From assembly GCF_015207735.1 (NCBI RefSeq), contig NZ_JADEWG010000026.1:1-60697 (forward strand): a DNA stretch of 60,697 nucleotides, in the 5' to 3' direction. Position numbers and translations under genes: made by a program. Positions 34,665-44,650 of the stretch are shown piece by piece; positions within the stretch are counted from its first letter, which is position 1; each line of letters starts with the position of its first letter. Source of the stretch: [Phormidium] sp. LEGE 05292. Its GTDB lineage: Bacteria > Cyanobacteriota > Cyanobacteriia > Cyanobacteriales > Aerosakkonemataceae. The notes under the pieces were generated by a model. It saw nothing but the letters and a program-made list of their open reading frames with translations. It made no database searches and was not told the origin of the DNA.

Positions 34665-35534
34665 ATGGCCTTAGCTAGAATTGAAAGTTATTACCCCAAT
34701 TACCGTGACGAATTATTTGATGGAGAAGATGTCAAGGGATTGGATGTTTATGCCGATCGCGGTGATGAAAAGATTGGGACAATCAAAGACGTTTTAGTTG
34801 ACTATGAAACTGGTCGTTTCCGGTACTTTGTTGTCGAAACAGGTTTTTGGGTATTCGGAAAAAAAGTATTACTACCTGTTGGACGCTCTCGCATTGATGC
34901 TAACGCAGAACGCATTTATGCAGTCGGATTAACCAAAGAACAAGTAGAACAATTGCCCGATTTTGACAATCTTGAGAGAGTCGATTACGATTACGAAGAT
35001 CAAGTAAGAGGCGTTTATCAACCTCAAGCTACTGTGCCACCAGCTGTTACTCCACAACCAACAGTTGCTGCTAATGAATACGCTACCTACGACTACGAAC
35101 AACAGCCAAGTTTGTATGGTATCAACGACACAGATCATCAAAAATTGAGATTGTACGAAGAACGTTTAGTTGCTAACAAAACGCGCCAGAAAGCAGGCGA
35201 AGTAGCAGTTGGTAAGCGCGTTGAAACAGAAACTGCTAGAGTTTCTGTACCAGTGGAAAAAGAAAGAGTGATCGTTGAACGGACTACTCCTGTAGATGCT
35301 GGAACTGTAACTAACGCCAATCCAACTGCCTTTAGAGAAGGCGAAATGGCACGCATAGAAATTTACGAAGAAGTGCCAGAAATTCGTAAAGAAGCTTTTG
35401 TGCGGGAAGAAGTGACTATTAGAAAAGAAGTCGAGCGGGAAAATGTAAGTGCAGAAGAAACCCTGCGTCGTGAAGAGTTAGATATCAACAATCAGGGTAG
35501 TTTGACAGAAGAAACAATTCGTCGCCCAGAATAA
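34665..35534 (+). CDS. PRC-barrel / DUF2382 protein, copy 1
   Basis: 289 residues. N-terminal PRC-barrel domain (about 15-95; EKIGTIKDVLVDYETGRFRY) and C-terminal DUF2382 region (about 160-285; LRLYEERLVANKTRQKAGEV). DUF2382 has charged, alternating Glu/Arg/Lys strands (RVETETARVSVPVEKERVIV). Such proteins occur in stress-resistant bacteria; the function is unknown. It is followed within 245 bp by a close paralog and then by a third related gene. Confidence 0.88.
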   Translation: MALARIESYYPNYRDELFDGEDVKGLDVYADRGDEKIGTIKDVLVDYETGRFRYFVVETGFWVFGKKVLLPVGRSRIDANAERIYAVGLTKEQVEQLPDFDNLERVDYDYEDQVRGVYQPQATVPPAVTPQPTVAANEYATYDYEQQPSLYGINDTDHQKLRLYEERLVANKTRQKAGEVAVGKRVETETARVSVPVEKERVIVERTTPVDAGTVTNANPTAFREGEMARIEIYEEVPEIRKEAFVREEVTIRKEVERENVSAEETLRREELDINNQGSLTEETIRRPE

Positions 35535-35580
35535 AGTTTGCTTTGTAGTTTACCGCATATTACCGTCATAGAATTAACAG

Positions 35581-35624
35581 AGCTTACGCTATATAGGCAT
35601 TTTCAAAATGTGCAAGCGTAAGCT
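35581..35624 (+). terminator. Hairpin after DUF2382 copy 1
   Basis: AGCTTACGCT / AGCGTAAGCT enclosing CATTTTCAAAATG, a second palindrome. T-rich sequence follows on the plus strand. It may end transcription or process the mRNA before the next paralog. Confidence 0.6.
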
Positions 35625-35779
35625 TTGCTATTGTAAATTATTCAATTTAATTTTTTATTAAATTATCAATAAATTCGAGAATAAACAAGCAGTTCCATCT
35701 CTGGGAAGAGGCAAATAAAAGGTAAATTTATTAACTTTAGAGATATCAAATAAAGTCTGAATAAAGGGGATTTAAGAAT

Positions 35780-36664
35780 ATGGCATTAATGAAACTGGAC
35801 GACTTTGATTCTAATTATGTCCAAACTTTTGAAGGTGATGACGTTAAAGGTTTTGGAGTTTATACCGAAGCTGAAGAAAAGATTGGTTCTGTCAGCGATG
35901 TTTTAGTTGATGAAGAAGGACATTTTCGCTACTTGGTAGTTGATTTAGGATTTTGGATTTTCGGGAAGAAAGTTTTGTTACCTGTTGGTCTTTCCCGCAT
36001 CAATTATAATACCGATCGCGTGTATGCGATCAATATGAGCAGAAAGCAAGCAGAGGATTTACCAGAATTTAACGATCGCACTGTAGCGGATTATGATTAT
36101 GAAGAAAGAGTGCGAAATGTCTACCGCAACTCTTACAATACTCCTGTAGATGCAGATTATGCAGTTTCTACTCCAGAAGCAATTGGAACTACAGGATATC
36201 GCAACTTCGATCGTAACACTTACACATACGATCAAGAACCAACATTCTTTGGTATGAACGAGCGCGATCACCAAACATTTAGACTCTACGAAGAACGATT
36301 AATTGCTAACAAAACTCGCCGCAAAGCAGGAGAAGTAGCAATTGGTAAGCGCGTTGAAACCGAAACTGCTAGAGTTTCAGTTCCCGTAGAAAAAGAACGA
36401 GTGATCGTTGAACGCACTACACCCGTTGATGCCGAGAGAATAGTTGCTCCTGGCGAGGCTGACTTCCGCGAAGGAGAAGTAGTACGCATGGAAATTTATG
36501 AAGAAACTCCCGACATTCATAAAGAAGCTTTCGTGCGTGAAGAAGTGACAATTAAGAAAGTAGTCGATCGCGATACAGTCGATCGGGAAGAGACAATTCG
36601 TAGGGAAAGATTGGATATCGATACTGATGGTAATCCTATTGTCGAGAATACCGATCGCATTTGA
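35780..36664 (+). CDS. PRC-barrel / DUF2382 protein, copy 2
   Basis: 294 residues with the same order as copy 1: PRC-barrel (about 10-95, VSDVLVDEEGHFRYLVVDLG) then DUF2382 (about 165-290). Long stretches match copy 1, such as KRVETETARVSVPVEKERVI, so the two arose by duplication. AAAGGGGA lies upstream of the ATG. Confidence 0.88.
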   Translation: MALMKLDDFDSNYVQTFEGDDVKGFGVYTEAEEKIGSVSDVLVDEEGHFRYLVVDLGFWIFGKKVLLPVGLSRINYNTDRVYAINMSRKQAEDLPEFNDRTVADYDYEERVRNVYRNSYNTPVDADYAVSTPEAIGTTGYRNFDRNTYTYDQEPTFFGMNERDHQTFRLYEERLIANKTRRKAGEVAIGKRVETETARVSVPVEKERVIVERTTPVDAERIVAPGEADFREGEVVRMEIYEETPDIHKEAFVREEVTIKKVVDRDTVDREETIRRERLDIDTDGNPIVENTDRI

Positions 36665-36687
36665 ACAACTTGGAATAACAAGTTGTT
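36664..36687 (+). terminator. Hairpin after DUF2382 copy 2
   Basis: 9-bp stem AACAACTTG / CAAGTTGTT with loop GAATAA, starting at the last base of the stop codon. T-rich bases follow. Confidence 0.6.
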
Positions 36688-36793
36688 AATATCTTAACTG
36701 AAATGAGTGCTTAAAAACTACTCAGGCGGGGCAACATAAAGCTCTGCCTATACTTTTAAATAGACTTTAATCAAATTAAAAATGGGGGAACCG

Positions 36794-37627
36794 ATGGATA
36801 ATCAAGCTGCTGCAAGAAAACAGGAAACCGTGAGACACAATCTCAGAGTTAAAGCTTTGTTAGATAAGTTGAAAAACAAACTAAACAACTTTCGAGTCTT
36901 AGATAATAAAGGATTGGAAATTGGCATAATTAAGGACATTTACTTGAGTAATACTCGTCAAATTAACTTGCTGATCTTAGCCACAGATTTGCCACAGTCA
37001 TACACCTTTTCTCTGACAAGTAATCAAATTCAGCAAGTTGATTACTCGCAAAAAGCAATTTTGACGAGTATTGATAAATCAGAGATTCAGCCAATTCTGG
37101 CATCTCCTCAACTGCAAACAGTAGACCAACAAGTTACCGACGAAACTAGTTTGCCCGATAGCTATGTAAATGATTCCGAAATTTCTGATTCATCCAGCAC
37201 AGATGTTGTCGAAGAAGAAGTGATTCGTCTAATAGAAGAAAGATTAGTCATCAATCATCAAAAGCGTAAAGTAGGCGAAGTAGTTGTGCGGAAAGAAATT
37301 GAAACTCGCATGGTAGAAGTGCCAGTTCAATATGAAAAATTGATTGTAGAACAAGTTAGTCCAGAACCCAAAATTATCGCTGAAGTTGATTTAGGTCAAC
37401 AACAAGATGTCACTACTATAAGCAATGACATTGCTGTTAACCAAACTAGCAATAACAACATTGTCAAAGGAGAATTTGTTTCTCCGAAAACTGCCAGTCT
37501 TTTATTAGATGCTATTGCTAAACAAAAGCATGATGATTGTCAATTAGTGCGAGTGGAAATAGTGCTAGAAAATACTGAAAATAAAAGTATTTATCAGGAA
37601 TGGTTCGATCGCTGTTCTGGTACATAA
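36794..37627 (+). CDS. DUF2382-type protein, diverged third copy
   Basis: 277 residues from the ATG at 36794, which has GGGGGA upstream; an ATG 12 bases earlier lacks a ribosome site. N-terminal part (about 35-100) is PRC-barrel-like (GLEIGIIKDIYLSNTRQI). The central DUF2382 segment (about 145-200) has EERLVINHQKRKVGEVVVRK. The C-terminal part, with ASLLLDAIAKQK and VRVEIVLENTEN, differs from the two upstream copies. It probably belongs to the same stress locus. Confidence 0.82.
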   Translation: MDNQAAARKQETVRHNLRVKALLDKLKNKLNNFRVLDNKGLEIGIIKDIYLSNTRQINLLILATDLPQSYTFSLTSNQIQQVDYSQKAILTSIDKSEIQPILASPQLQTVDQQVTDETSLPDSYVNDSEISDSSSTDVVEEEVIRLIEERLVINHQKRKVGEVVVRKEIETRMVEVPVQYEKLIVEQVSPEPKIIAEVDLGQQQDVTTISNDIAVNQTSNNNIVKGEFVSPKTASLLLDAIAKQKHDDCQLVRVEIVLENTENKSIYQEWFDRCSGT

Positions 37628-37668
37628 AGTTCTTTTAACATCAGTGATAAACTGGAGAAAAAATATCA

Positions 37669-37715
37669 ATGGGGCAGAAACTTTTACCATGAAATAAATG
37701 AACTGCCCCATTTTT
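37669..37715 (+). terminator. Intrinsic terminator after the DUF2382 cluster
   Basis: 9-bp perfect stem ATGGGGCAG / CTGCCCCAT with a 25-base loop and a TTTTT tail. Confidence 0.7.
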
Positions 37716-38426
37716 ACGGGCAGGAATATAGAAGAGTTACTTGGACAAGAAGGCACAAGGCTTTGATGTAGAAGTCTTCCTGGAATGAAGGCTTTGTCGG
37801 GGTGGGTTTTTTGATTAATTGTTCTGTTATGATGACAAAATTTTCTTCTAAACCTACCCCTAAATTTTTACCTTTTTTTCATCTGCTCAATCATTTCCGC
37901 CACGCTCTACTAGTACAGATGCTTTACTCATGATAGAATCAGTGTTATTAGGGTTGATTTTTGCCATTTATCCTGTCAAAATACGCAAAGAAGTAAAGTT
38001 ACCTTCCGAAAGCAAGGAAAAAAGCGTATGTAAATAATTACTGAGTAATAATTATTATCTGTTACTTCTCCTTAGATTCATGTAGATTTCCGTAACGCTG
38101 GTGAAGTTTTTGGTAAAAATGATTCAATATCAGTTGATGTAGCTGGTATATAATAACGTTGGCAGAGCCATAAGTTCTCTTGTTTGGGTGCAAAAATTGA
38201 TATTTTACAGGTAGAATCAGCTGTAGTGAAGATCACCTTGTCAGACATAGCCAGAAAGAAACATACTAGAAATCAGTGGCATCTATCTGGAACTTACGAG
38301 CAAAAGCGCCCAGATGAATTATTTCTATAGCAAAAATACTTACCAAATTTGGCTTTTATGTATAATATTCTCTGAAAATAAAGCAAATACTTCGTTAATT
38401 ATAAAAAAGGAGATAACTTTAAATTA
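37716..38426. other. Intergenic region before the WD40 gene
   Basis: About 710 bases without a supported gene. A 35-codon frame (MIESVLLGLIFAIYPVKIRK) near 37930 lacks a ribosome site. A TATAAT at 38361 without a good -35 may belong to the WD40 gene promoter. Confidence 0.45.
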
Positions 38427-39473
38427 ATGTTTACCCCTCCCCGTCCTCCACTAGTAAACACTCGCGTCAGTCACGTTGATTATGTCCGTACTCTTTGTAT
38501 TACTCCCGACGGACAAACTTTAATCACTGGTGACTCTAAGGACATTAGACTTTGGCATTTAGGAAGTGGTCAATTGCTTCGCATTCTTCCAGGCCATTTA
38601 GAACCTGTGCGATCGCTTGCTATTAGTCCTGGTGGTAAACTTTTAGCTAGCAGTAGTAACGATGGTACTATTAAAATTTGGTGTTTAGAACACGGAAGTT
38701 TACTGCGAACTCTGACAGGTCATTTGGGCGCAGTTTTGAGTTTAAAAATTAGTTCAAATGGGCAAACTTTAGTCAGTGGCAGTAATGATAATAGCCTGAA
38801 AGTTTGGAACTTAAAGGATGGTAAATTACTGCGAAATCTTACCGGACATTCTGGTTCAGTAATGGCGGTTACTATGAGTCCTGATGGAGAAAATATCATC
38901 AGCGGTAGTTTTGATAGCACAATTAAAATTTGGCAAACCAGCAATGGCAAAATGCTTCGCAGTATTAAAGCACATTGCAATTGGGTAGCTTCCTTAGTGA
39001 TGAATCCTGATGGTCAAACCTTTGCTAGTGCTAGTTCTGACCAAACCATTAAAATTTGGCAACTTAAAACTGGTAAATTACTTAATACTCTTAAAAGTCA
39101 TTCTAATTGGGTAGATGCACTGGCAATTAGTGCTGATGGAAAAACTTTAGCTAGTAGCGGTTCTGACCAAACTATTAAAATTTGGAAATTAGGAAAAGAT
39201 GGCAAACCACAAACATCATCACCACTATATAATTTGACTGGTCATAGCGGAGCAATTTTATCTCTAGGAATTAGTTCTGATAACCACACTTTAGTTAGTA
39301 GTAGTGATGATAATACCGTAAGGTTTTGGCAATTAAATACTGGCAAATTGCTGCGAATTATCAACAATAAAGATAACAATTCGTTTTATTTTAGCAGTGC
39401 TGAAAAACCAGCTATGTTGAGTGATGATGATGACAGCACTATTAGAATGTGGCGTGTGCGATCGGGAGATTAA
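38427..39473 (+). CDS. WD40 repeat protein
   Basis: 348 residues made almost entirely of WD40 repeats (seven full, each with a GH-start and a closing IKIW-type dipeptide, and a degenerate eighth ending TIRMWRV). It forms a beta-propeller that would serve for protein binding. There is no signal peptide or kinase domain, unlike many cyanobacterial WD40 proteins. An AAAAAGGAGATA lies upstream of the ATG. Confidence 0.93.
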   Translation: MFTPPRPPLVNTRVSHVDYVRTLCITPDGQTLITGDSKDIRLWHLGSGQLLRILPGHLEPVRSLAISPGGKLLASSSNDGTIKIWCLEHGSLLRTLTGHLGAVLSLKISSNGQTLVSGSNDNSLKVWNLKDGKLLRNLTGHSGSVMAVTMSPDGENIISGSFDSTIKIWQTSNGKMLRSIKAHCNWVASLVMNPDGQTFASASSDQTIKIWQLKTGKLLNTLKSHSNWVDALAISADGKTLASSGSDQTIKIWKLGKDGKPQTSSPLYNLTGHSGAILSLGISSDNHTLVSSSDDNTVRFWQLNTGKLLRIINNKDNNSFYFSSAEKPAMLSDDDDSTIRMWRVRSGD

Positions 39474-39862
39474 GTTAAGGATTACAGGGGAAGAAGCTTT
39501 TATGTTTTAAGTAATTAGTAATTACTCAAAAATTTTTCCATTTACTTGACCTCTAAATTAGGATTTGCTGAAAAAAGGTAGAAGGTAATACAGGCTAAGT
39601 TTAACGGCAAAATCCCAGAAAAAACAGGTCATTTTCCCTTACGATTTTTTCTTCTAGATAATTTCGTTAACTTGATGATCCGTTTTCTATGCCTGTCAGC
39701 AGCATTCTTTTTAAAGGTATCTTCGGTTTGTCTTCGCTACCAGCCTAACACATCAATTAAAAGTCATAAAAAACCATGTGCGATCGCCCTTTACCATCGT
39801 TTAAATAAAAGCTTGAAACATAGCACTTTTTTTGTTTTGTATTTTCTCATAGCGTAGCAAAG
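39474..39862. other. Intergenic region
   Basis: About 390 bases between the convergent WD40 and Rpn-type genes. I see no gene; only a weak open frame of ordinary composition. Confidence 0.4.
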
Positions 39863-40693
39863 CTACTGCCTCTGTTGGGCCAACCATGTTTCTAAATCAG
39901 ACAGACTAGAGAAATCCAGCAATGCTTCTGCCAAAGATTCCAGTTGGGTAAGAGATAAGGTATTAATTTGTACTCTGACTGACTCAGGTACTTCTCCCAC
40001 TCTTCGGGGTAGAAGGCGCAAAATCAGCGATTTCGCCTCATCTTCTCTAGCCTCCTGGTACACCCTTGTTTGCCCAAGTGTGATTCCTAGCATTGCTTCA
40101 ACCTCTTGCCGACTCAGATTTGTAAACTTATAAACCATAATCGTCGCTACCATCTCCATGATGGCACGACTCGTTTCTAGTGGTAACTCCTGTCGTGAAC
40201 GGAAGAGCAAATTTCTCGCTTCTATAGGTGCCTGGGTTTCTGGAAGTGTTGTCAATACCATTAACGCAACCCCCAACGGCAATTGAGCCATCTCGCCCAC
40301 TTCATTCAGGTACACTCGATGAACGCGATCGCCATTCAATAAATCTTGATATGGGCGAGTTTGGCTTTGTTCTGTCGATCGGGATGGATAAATCACCACA
40401 GCTTGCCAATCATCAAAGCGATCGCGGTTACGGTAAAAATATAAAAACAATTCCCCAAACAATCGCTCATAAAGTTGTTCGTCCTTTTGAAACTGAACTT
40501 CACAGAAATAAACAACTCCCGGTGTTTCCGATTCTGGTGGGAGAAATACCCCGTCGATTTCAAACTTGGGTTCTTTCACAGCAACAGAATCAAACCGATA
40601 ACTTTGAGCATTGGCTGGAGGATTATCCAATAGCTCAAACAACAGTTCGGGCCATTGTTGAAACAATTGGTAAAAGATAGAATCTCGTCGCAT
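39863..40693 (-). CDS. Rpn family (DUF2887/DUF4351) putative nuclease
   Basis: 276 residues. The N-terminal domain is of the Rpn/PD-(D/E)XK type: MRRDSIFYQLFQQWPELLF, Asp in KFEIDGVFLPP, and Glu in VVYFCEVQFQKD, forming D-(E/Q)XQ-like catalytic order. The C-terminus (about 225-275) is a DUF4351 domain (ILRLLPRRVGEVPESV). Such proteins are very common in cyanobacteria and are linked to recombination-promoting nucleases. Next to it lies a dispersed repeat copy (40738). Confidence 0.88.
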   Translation of the reverse strand: MRRDSIFYQLFQQWPELLFELLDNPPANAQSYRFDSVAVKEPKFEIDGVFLPPESETPGVVYFCEVQFQKDEQLYERLFGELFLYFYRNRDRFDDWQAVVIYPSRSTEQSQTRPYQDLLNGDRVHRVYLNEVGEMAQLPLGVALMVLTTLPETQAPIEARNLLFRSRQELPLETSRAIMEMVATIMVYKFTNLSRQEVEAMLGITLGQTRVYQEAREDEAKSLILRLLPRRVGEVPESVRVQINTLSLTQLESLAEALLDFSSLSDLETWLAQQRQ

Positions 40694-40737
40694 AGACTCA
40701 TAACTTTTCTAAGTTGCTAAAGTTGGACAACGAACTC

Positions 40738-40803
40738 AGTTTGTAGTGACGACTTTAGTCGTTTCTCTTTGGAAAAATAGGACTAAAGTCCTCACAACGA
40801 ACT
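40738..40803. repeat. Single diverged copy of the GAAC-type element
   Basis: Contains GACGACTTTAGTCG and GGACTAAAGTCC stems and ends CACAACGAAC; related to the three-copy element at 21903. Confidence 0.65.
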
Positions 40804-40810
40804 AGCTTTA

Positions 40811-42208
40811 TTACAAAATCGGACGATGTTGAATCCAGGGTTTAGCTGCTTCAATTTGTGCAGCTAGAGAAATTAAAGTTGCTTCTGCTGCTGGACGACC
40901 TACTAATTGTACTCCTAGAGGTAAACCTGTCGCTGAATTAAAGCCCATTGGAATTGCAATAGATGGCTGTCCACTAGCGTTAAAAGGTGGACAAGGTGCT
41001 ACCCAATTAATCACTTTTGCCAAGGTTTCTTCAGGGGATAATTCTGCCCATTCACCAACGCGAATTGTGGGGTGCATAAACACAGGCAATACCAATACAT
41101 CAAAATTGTCAAACAAGGCAACTATGCGCCGTGCAATTATTTGCATTTGCGCCACAGCTTGTAAATATTGGCCTGTAGTGCAGCTGTTTTCTGCCAACCA
41201 TTTATTAATTTTATCTAAGGCGGCTGAAGGAATTCCTGCTGCTACTACGCCTGATTGCCAAACTAATCTAAACGGTTCAATTAAATCACTAAAATCTAGA
41301 GAAACTTCGGTTACTTTGTGACCCATTTCTGCTAAAAGTTGTACTGTTTCTAATACTGGTTTTTGGCAAATTGAATCGGCTTCACCCACAGGTAGCAAGG
41401 TGTTAGAAAAAGCGATATTTAAAGTACTAGGATTTTGCTTTGTTGCCGCGAGAAAAGAGGGATTTGGATCTGCTAACCAATAGGGATCTCCGGTGATATA
41501 GCCGGACATGACATCGAGTAATGCGGCGGCATCAGCTACAGTATGTGCGATCGGCCCATTAACAGAAATTCCACTTAATCGATCGCCTACTGGTGCATAA
41601 GAAACCCGACCTCTAGAAGGTTTAATTCCCACCACACCGCAACAATTTGCTGGGCCCCGAATCGAACCACCACCATCGGAACCTTGTGCGATCGCACTTA
41701 ATCCCGCTGCTACTGAAGCTGCTGCACCACCACTCGATCCACCAGCAGTATATTCTAAATTCCAAGGGTTTCTCGCTGGGGGAAAACCTGGCTGTTCTGT
41801 ATAAGGTAAAGAACCTAATTCTGAAGTAGCAGTTTTGCCCAAAATAGTAAAACCAGCCGCTTTAATTTTACTCACAATACCATCATCGTAACTAGCAATT
41901 TGATTCATTAAAACTGGCGTACCATAAGTGCAAGGTACACCCGCTACAGAAGTCAAATCTTTAATCGAAATTGTCACCCCAAAAAAAGGCGGTAAATTTT
42001 CCTGACTTACTGCTAATTGCTCAGTTTTTGCCTTGGCATCAGCTAACGCTGCTTCTGCCATCACAGTAAAATAACTACCTAATTGCGGGTTTAATTTTTG
42101 GATACGTTCCAAATAAACCTCAACTAATTCTAAAGGAGAAACTTCGCCCTTTTTAATTAATTGTGCTTGTTCTAAAGCCGGAGTAAAAGCCAAATCAATC
42201 TTATTCAT
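40811..42208 (-). CDS. Amidase signature family protein
   Basis: 465 residues of the amidase signature family. Catalytic triad: Lys83 (SIKDLTS), Ser158 (GGSSGG) and nucleophile Ser182 ([12 protein letters not shown]). The substrate is unknown; GatA would normally be in the same length range but lacks a partner here, so a general amidase is more likely. The start [10 protein letters not shown] has no strong ribosome site. Confidence 0.9.
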   Translation of the reverse strand: MNKIDLAFTPALEQAQLIKKGEVSPLELVEVYLERIQKLNPQLGSYFTVMAEAALADAKAKTEQLAVSQENLPPFFGVTISIKDLTSVAGVPCTYGTPVLMNQIASYDDGIVSKIKAAGFTILGKTATSELGSLPYTEQPGFPPARNPWNLEYTAGGSSGGAAASVAAGLSAIAQGSDGGGSIRGPANCCGVVGIKPSRGRVSYAPVGDRLSGISVNGPIAHTVADAAALLDVMSGYITGDPYWLADPNPSFLAATKQNPSTLNIAFSNTLLPVGEADSICQKPVLETVQLLAEMGHKVTEVSLDFSDLIEPFRLVWQSGVVAAGIPSAALDKINKWLAENSCTTGQYLQAVAQMQIIARRIVALFDNFDVLVLPVFMHPTIRVGEWAELSPEETLAKVINWVAPCPPFNASGQPSIAIPMGFNSATGLPLGVQLVGRPAAEATLISLAAQIEAAKPWIQHRPIL

Positions 42209-42243
42209 GGTTCAAACATTTTTTAGGTTAGTTGTAAAATGGT

Positions 42244-42292
42244 CTGTTGTAAGCACTTCAGTGCTAGTAGTGCTAAAGCACTTACAACAAAC
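42244..42292. repeat. Palindromic element TGTTGTAAGCACTTCAGTGC
   Basis: TGTTGTAAGCACTTCAGTGC followed by GTGCTAAAGCACTTACAACA: an imperfect large palindrome between amidase and PlsC genes, same style as the 21903 family. Confidence 0.7.
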
Positions 42293-42297
42293 CTTTA

Positions 42298-43254
42298 TTA
42301 ACATAATGCGTGATTAAGGAAGTTTCGCCATAATTTTATTCCCTGTGGTTCCTGATAATTTGAAGGCAATAAATCTATTAAAGCTGCTTGTAAAGCATCT
42401 AAAACTGCTTGCACTTGAGATGATTTTGGTCGCAGAGATTGAGGAAAAACCAAAGGTTTACCAAACCTCAAAGTTATGGGCTTTCTAAAATATAAATCTT
42501 TGCTGCCAATAATTGCTACGGGAACGATCGGCACTCCCGCACGCAAAGCATAAATTGCAACTCCTTTCTTTAAAGGCAATAACTCACCTTCCGCCGTTCC
42601 CAATTTGCCTTCAGGAAAAAGCAACAACCCATTTCCACGAGATAATATACCTTGACTAATTCGGTCTAATCTTCTAAGTTTTTGCAGAGATTTACCATCA
42701 GGAACATCTTGAGCGATCGCATTTGCCAAATCTACTAAATCTTTTCTATTTTTCCGAGCCCCTTCAATAACCGCTAATTCTTCTTTCCACAAACGATCTA
42801 AAGGAATAGTCCCACCATTCAAACTCAAAAATACTTGTTTCCACCACTTATTATAAAGAGTCCGAGCATCACCTAAAATATAGTAAAAAGGATTTGCCGG
42901 AATTTCCGAAAGAATCAAAAAAGGATCGAAATGGCTGAGATGATTGGGTGCTAAAATTGCCGGAACTTGGGGGATTCTTTCGCGGTATTCCACTTTTACC
43001 CGAAACAAAGAATTGATAATAGTTCTGATTAATAACCTTCGCAATTCGCCGTTTACTTGTTTATGGGAATTACCTTGCGCGATCGCTTCTGCATTTGCCA
43101 AAGATTCTCGTACACTTTCCTTAGCTTCAGGATCTCGCGCCGCCGCTAAACCTTCTTGCGCCCGTTGAATAATTGCATCTGTCAGAGGTGGGAGAAAATT
43201 TTGTCGATCGCCACTTTCTGAAGTAGTTGAACACTCATCTAAGTTATTATTCAT
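42298..43254 (-). CDS. 1-acyl-sn-glycerol-3-phosphate acyltransferase (PlsC-like)
   Basis: 318 residues. The acyltransferase motifs are NHLSHFDPF (His105, Asp110) and LLFPEGKLGTAEGELLPLKKG, with a VPIVPVAI motif further on. It would transfer an acyl chain to lysophosphatidate at the membrane. The N-terminal 90 residues are an extra helical region not found in short PlsC proteins. Confidence 0.88.
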   Translation of the reverse strand: MNNNLDECSTTSESGDRQNFLPPLTDAIIQRAQEGLAAARDPEAKESVRESLANAEAIAQGNSHKQVNGELRRLLIRTIINSLFRVKVEYRERIPQVPAILAPNHLSHFDPFLILSEIPANPFYYILGDARTLYNKWWKQVFLSLNGGTIPLDRLWKEELAVIEGARKNRKDLVDLANAIAQDVPDGKSLQKLRRLDRISQGILSRGNGLLLFPEGKLGTAEGELLPLKKGVAIYALRAGVPIVPVAIIGSKDLYFRKPITLRFGKPLVFPQSLRPKSSQVQAVLDALQAALIDLLPSNYQEPQGIKLWRNFLNHALC

Positions 43255-43485
43255 GACCAGTTTATCGCCTGATTAACTTAGTTTCATCACACTTTAAATC
43301 GCAAATTAGCCAAACTTAAAATTTGCGTTGACAGTTTACCCATCGTCCCGTTTAAACTGCTTTGTAGTGAAGTGAAATCCTACTTTTCCGGCAGTTGGAG
43401 TGGACGGTTAAGTAACTGTCACCTTTTACTCACATCTTGCACCAATTGCAAAGTCTAAATTCCCCGTTCACGGTTCCCTATTCCC

Positions 43486-43519
43486 AAAAAAAAGAGGGGG
43501 AAATTTTCTTCCTCCCTCT
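43486..43519 (-). terminator. Intrinsic terminator of the map gene
   Basis: Stem AGAGGGGG / CCTCCCTCT (43493-43500 and 43511-43519, one G-U pair) followed on the minus strand by eight T. Confidence 0.75.
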
Positions 43520-43544
43520 GAGTAAGTTTTGCTTGTCACTGAGA

Positions 43545-44369
43545 TTAAACTTGCGAGCGATCGGTCAAAATTTCATAACCATCTTCTGTCACCAATACTG
43601 TATGCTCAAATTGAGCAGAAAGGGCATTATCCACAGTCACCGCTGTCCACTTATCGCGCAAAGTGCGGGTAAACTTAGAACCAGCATTAACGATTGGTTC
43701 GATCGCCAAAGTCATTCCCGCCCGTAATTTCACATTCGGCATTTCACGAGTGCGGAAATTAAACACAGAAGGTTCTTCGTGCAGATTTCGACCTACACCA
43801 TGTCCGGTAAAATCTTCCACAATAGTAAAGCCATTCGCTTCCACATGGTCTTGAATTGCACCAGCAAGATCCATTAAATAATTACCTGCTTTAACTTGTT
43901 CAATACCTTTGTATAAAGCTTCTTCCGCTACCCGAATTAACTTAGCCGCTTCTTTTGTTACTTCACCTACACCAATAGTGATGCAAGAATCACCATGAAA
44001 ACCTTGAAAGTAAGCACCTGTATCAACTTTTAATACATCACCAGCGCGAATTACTTTTTTGGCGTTGGGAATACCATGCACCACTTCATTATTCACACTA
44101 GAGCAAATTGAAGCCGGAAATCCCATGTAACCTTTAAAACTGGGAACTGCGCCCATTTCCCGAATCCGTTTTTCCGCGTAAGCATCGATGTCAGCAGTCG
44201 TCATCCCAGGTTCTACCATCTGGGAAACCTCCTTGAGCACCGTCGCGACAATTTTCGCTGCTTGTCGCATAATGTCAATCTCACGCTGCGACTTAATTTC
44301 AATTCCTCTACGTTTTTTATTACTTGGGGCTGCTGGTGGTTGGGGGAGTATATTGCCAAGAATGTTCAT
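43545..44369 (-). CDS. map: Type I methionine aminopeptidase
   Basis: 274 residues; removes N-terminal Met from nascent proteins. Metal ligands are recognisable in [15 protein letters not shown] (Asp pair), [13 protein letters not shown] (His), IEPIV (Glu) and the final [10 protein letters not shown] (Glu). A 28-residue Pro/Lys N-terminal extension ([20 protein letters not shown]) precedes the catalytic domain. It is of the Ia/Ib form common in cyanobacteria. Confidence 0.95.
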   Translation of the reverse strand: MNILGNILPQPPAAPSNKKRRGIEIKSQREIDIMRQAAKIVATVLKEVSQMVEPGMTTADIDAYAEKRIREMGAVPSFKGYMGFPASICSSVNNEVVHGIPNAKKVIRAGDVLKVDTGAYFQGFHGDSCITIGVGEVTKEAAKLIRVAEEALYKGIEQVKAGNYLMDLAGAIQDHVEANGFTIVEDFTGHGVGRNLHEEPSVFNFRTREMPNVKLRAGMTLAIEPIVNAGSKFTRTLRDKWTAVTVDNALSAQFEHTVLVTEDGYEILTDRSQV

Positions 44370-44602
44370 AGATTAACAGGTAGCTAAGGGTGATAATTGA
44401 GAGCGTTAGGTAGACAGTAGTCAATATTTGGCAGTTGGTAAAAGTATATAGCCTGAAAGCTAAGATTTATAAAGATATCAGCACAAAGATACATCTTATC
44501 TTTCCCACTACCCACTACCCACTACCTAACTTCTGTTTGACAGTTTATTATCTTGTCTTAATCTACGTTAACTGATATTGCAACTTTGTTGCACTAACCG
44601 CA

Positions 44603-44640
44603 GTACGTTGTTGCGAGGGTAAAGACAGCCAACAACGTAC
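44603..44640. repeat. GTACGTTGTTG inverted repeat
   Basis: 11-bp arms GTACGTTGTTG / CAACAACGTAC with 16 bases between, 10 bp past the cupredoxin stop codon; a possible terminator without a clear T-tract. Confidence 0.5.
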
Positions 44641-44650
44641 CTTGAAATTT

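Noticed and set aside
37931-38038. 35-codon frame MIESVLLGLIFAIYPVKIRK
   Set aside because: Hydrophobic start but no ribosome site and no sign of a known family; left as a possible chance frame.
39863-40693. Transposase
   Set aside because: The nuclease fold and C-terminal DUF4351 fit the Rpn family; no inverted terminal repeats or target duplication are visible.
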